From Kiritimatiellia bacterium (GTDB taxonomy: Bacteria; Verrucomicrobiota; Kiritimatiellia; RFP12; UBA1067), in contig JAGCJE010000088.1 of the NCBI GenBank assembly GCA_017648225.1, positions 1 to 6,160 on the forward strand: DNA of 6,160 bases, in the 5' to 3' direction. Positions 1 to 6,160 of this stretch are shown one piece after another. The number at the start of each line of letters is the position of its first letter. The stretch's first letter is position 1. Made by a program: the position numbers and the translations under genes. Under the pieces are notes generated by a model that ran no database searches, was not told where the DNA came from, and worked only from the letters and a program-made list of their open reading frames with translations.

Positions 1-2
1 AC

Positions 3-90
3 AAGCGCACAGTGGCGCTTCAATCGCGGCAACGCGATTCGTCACTAACTCAACTTTCGTGTAACGCGGCGGAGCCGCCTCTAGACGTTA
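3..90. repeat. Cluster of three tandem hairpins in the upstream intergenic region
   Basis: Seen directly: AAGCGC at 3-8 pairs with GCGCTT at 15-20 (6-base loop). AATCGCG at 22-28 pairs with CGCGATT at 33-39 around GCAA, a GNRA-type tetraloop when read on the + strand. TAACG at 62-66 pairs with CGTTA at 86-90 and encloses a smaller CGGC/GCCG stem (67-70 with 74-77). The block is richer in G and C than bases 91-310. No T-tract follows any stem on the + strand, so it is not a classical intrinsic terminator in that direction. It could be a REP-like dispersed repeat, the 3' end of an upstream transcript, or a structured leader. The hairpins are certain as sequence; their role is unknown. Confidence 0.45.
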
Positions 91-139
91 TGGTTATTAC
101 TGTTGTACAGAATGAATAAAAGAAAAGAGGAAGGGTGGG

Positions 140-190
140 AATATTAAAAAAAATAGCTACTTGCGCAAAAACCCAACTTTTTGATAAAAT
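140..190 (+). promoter_or_regulatory. Candidate sigma70-type promoter for rpoBC with A-tract upstream element
   Basis: A -10 hexamer TAAAAT (185-190; five of six matches to TATAAT) is preceded by TG one base upstream (182-183), giving the extended -10 form TGATAAAAT. A weak -35 TTGCGC lies at 161-166 with an 18-base spacer. Just upstream, 140-154 is an AT block with eight consecutive A (146-153), placed where an UP element would contact the alpha subunit C-terminal domain. Transcription should start near 197, giving a leader of about 114 bases before rpoB. An overlapping alternative -10, TATACT at 192-197, has no good -35 at normal spacing. This is inferred from motif matches only. Confidence 0.55.
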
Positions 191-208
191 ATATACTTCA
201 CCCCTCAA

Positions 209-277
209 TGTGCACAGTTAACAAAGTGGCCGTTTACCACACTTCAGGCGCATTGGGTAGGGTAAAGTGTACACTTT
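209..277. promoter_or_regulatory. Set of GTG/CAC palindromes in the rpoB leader, possible operator or RNA structure
   Basis: Three inverted repeats sit between the expected start point and the ribosome binding site. They are TGTGCACA (209-216), AAGTGG paired with CCACACTT around a short loop with one bulged A (224-244), and the perfect 14-base palindrome AAAGTGTACACTTT (264-277). They share the half-elements AAAGTG (223-228, 264-269) and ACACTT (239-244, 271-276). The last palindrome has no true loop, which fits a dimeric protein binding site better than a strong RNA hairpin. It runs into five T, but its A/T content makes it a poor terminator. The role is inferred and unproven. Confidence 0.3.
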
Positions 278-295
278 TTCACTCAAAAAATAAAA

Positions 296-300
296 TAAGG
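296..300 (+). promoter_or_regulatory. Ribosome binding site of rpoB
   Basis: TAAGG matches the 5' half of the TAAGGAGGT Shine-Dalgarno consensus and ends 10 bases before ATG at 311. An in-frame TAA at 296-298, overlapping this site, rules out any upstream in-frame start and so fixes the rpoB start. Confidence 0.65.
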
Positions 301-310
301 TAAACCTAAG

Positions 311-4234
<3,924 letters not shown>

Positions 4235-4251
4235 GGACTGTAGAATATTTC

Positions 4252-4256
4252 AGGAG
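4252..4256 (+). promoter_or_regulatory. Ribosome binding site of rpoC
   Basis: AGGAG, nine bases before ATG at 4266, lies in the 31-base gap after the rpoB stop. It is a closer match to the Shine-Dalgarno core than the site before rpoB. The gap holds no hairpin with a T-tract, which supports read-through from rpoB. Confidence 0.8.
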
Positions 4257-4265
4257 ACTTAAAAA

Positions 4266-6160
<1,895 letters not shown>

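Noticed and set aside
3..119. 38-codon + strand open stretch that could be the 3' end of an upstream gene
   Set aside because: The translation does not resemble L7/L12 or any family I know, and its first half lies in the hairpin cluster. A chance open frame is more likely, although an upstream gene ending here cannot be excluded from this window.
264..280. Possible intrinsic terminator or attenuator (palindrome followed by T)
   Set aside because: The stem is A/T-rich with no realistic loop, and three of the five T belong to the stem itself, so it would be too weak for efficient termination.

Overview
The window holds the 3' two thirds of a conserved bacterial transcription locus on the + strand: a non-coding leader (1-310), a complete rpoB (311-4234; beta subunit of RNA polymerase), a 31-base gap with a ribosome binding site, and the first 631 codons of rpoC (4266 to the window edge; beta-prime subunit). 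I see no mobile element, CRISPR array, tRNA or rRNA, and no sign of a new system. This is core genome.

Organism: the protein signatures are bacterial and most like the PVC superphylum (Verrucomicrobiota, Kiritimatiellota, Lentisphaerota). Pointers are the RpoB N-terminal phrasing around TPPDLITIQTKSYDDFLQAD, the arginine run MDQRRRRRKF, and the RpoC stretch around the first zinc site (WECACGKYKRIKNKG) followed by GHIELAVPVSHIWFFKC. This placement is from memory of family sequences, not from an alignment. Codons prefer C or G at the third position, with CTC/CTT for Leu and CGC/CGT for Arg. TTA, CTA and TCA are nearly absent, which leaves very long open frames on the opposite strand that are not genes.

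Layout: bases 1-90 are relatively GC-rich and contain three tandem hairpins. Bases 91-310 turn strongly AT-rich. They contain a good sigma70-type promoter candidate (A-tract, TTGCGC, 18-base spacer, extended -10 TGATAAAAT), then an expected leader of about 114 bases with short GTG/CAC palindromes, then a TAAGG ribosome binding site. No end of rplL (L7/L12), the usual upstream neighbour of rpoB, is visible in the 310 bases before rpoB, so rpoBC may be transcribed at least partly from this local promoter. rpoB and rpoC are close and codirectional, so they are expected to be co-transcribed and to supply the two large catalytic subunits at matching levels.
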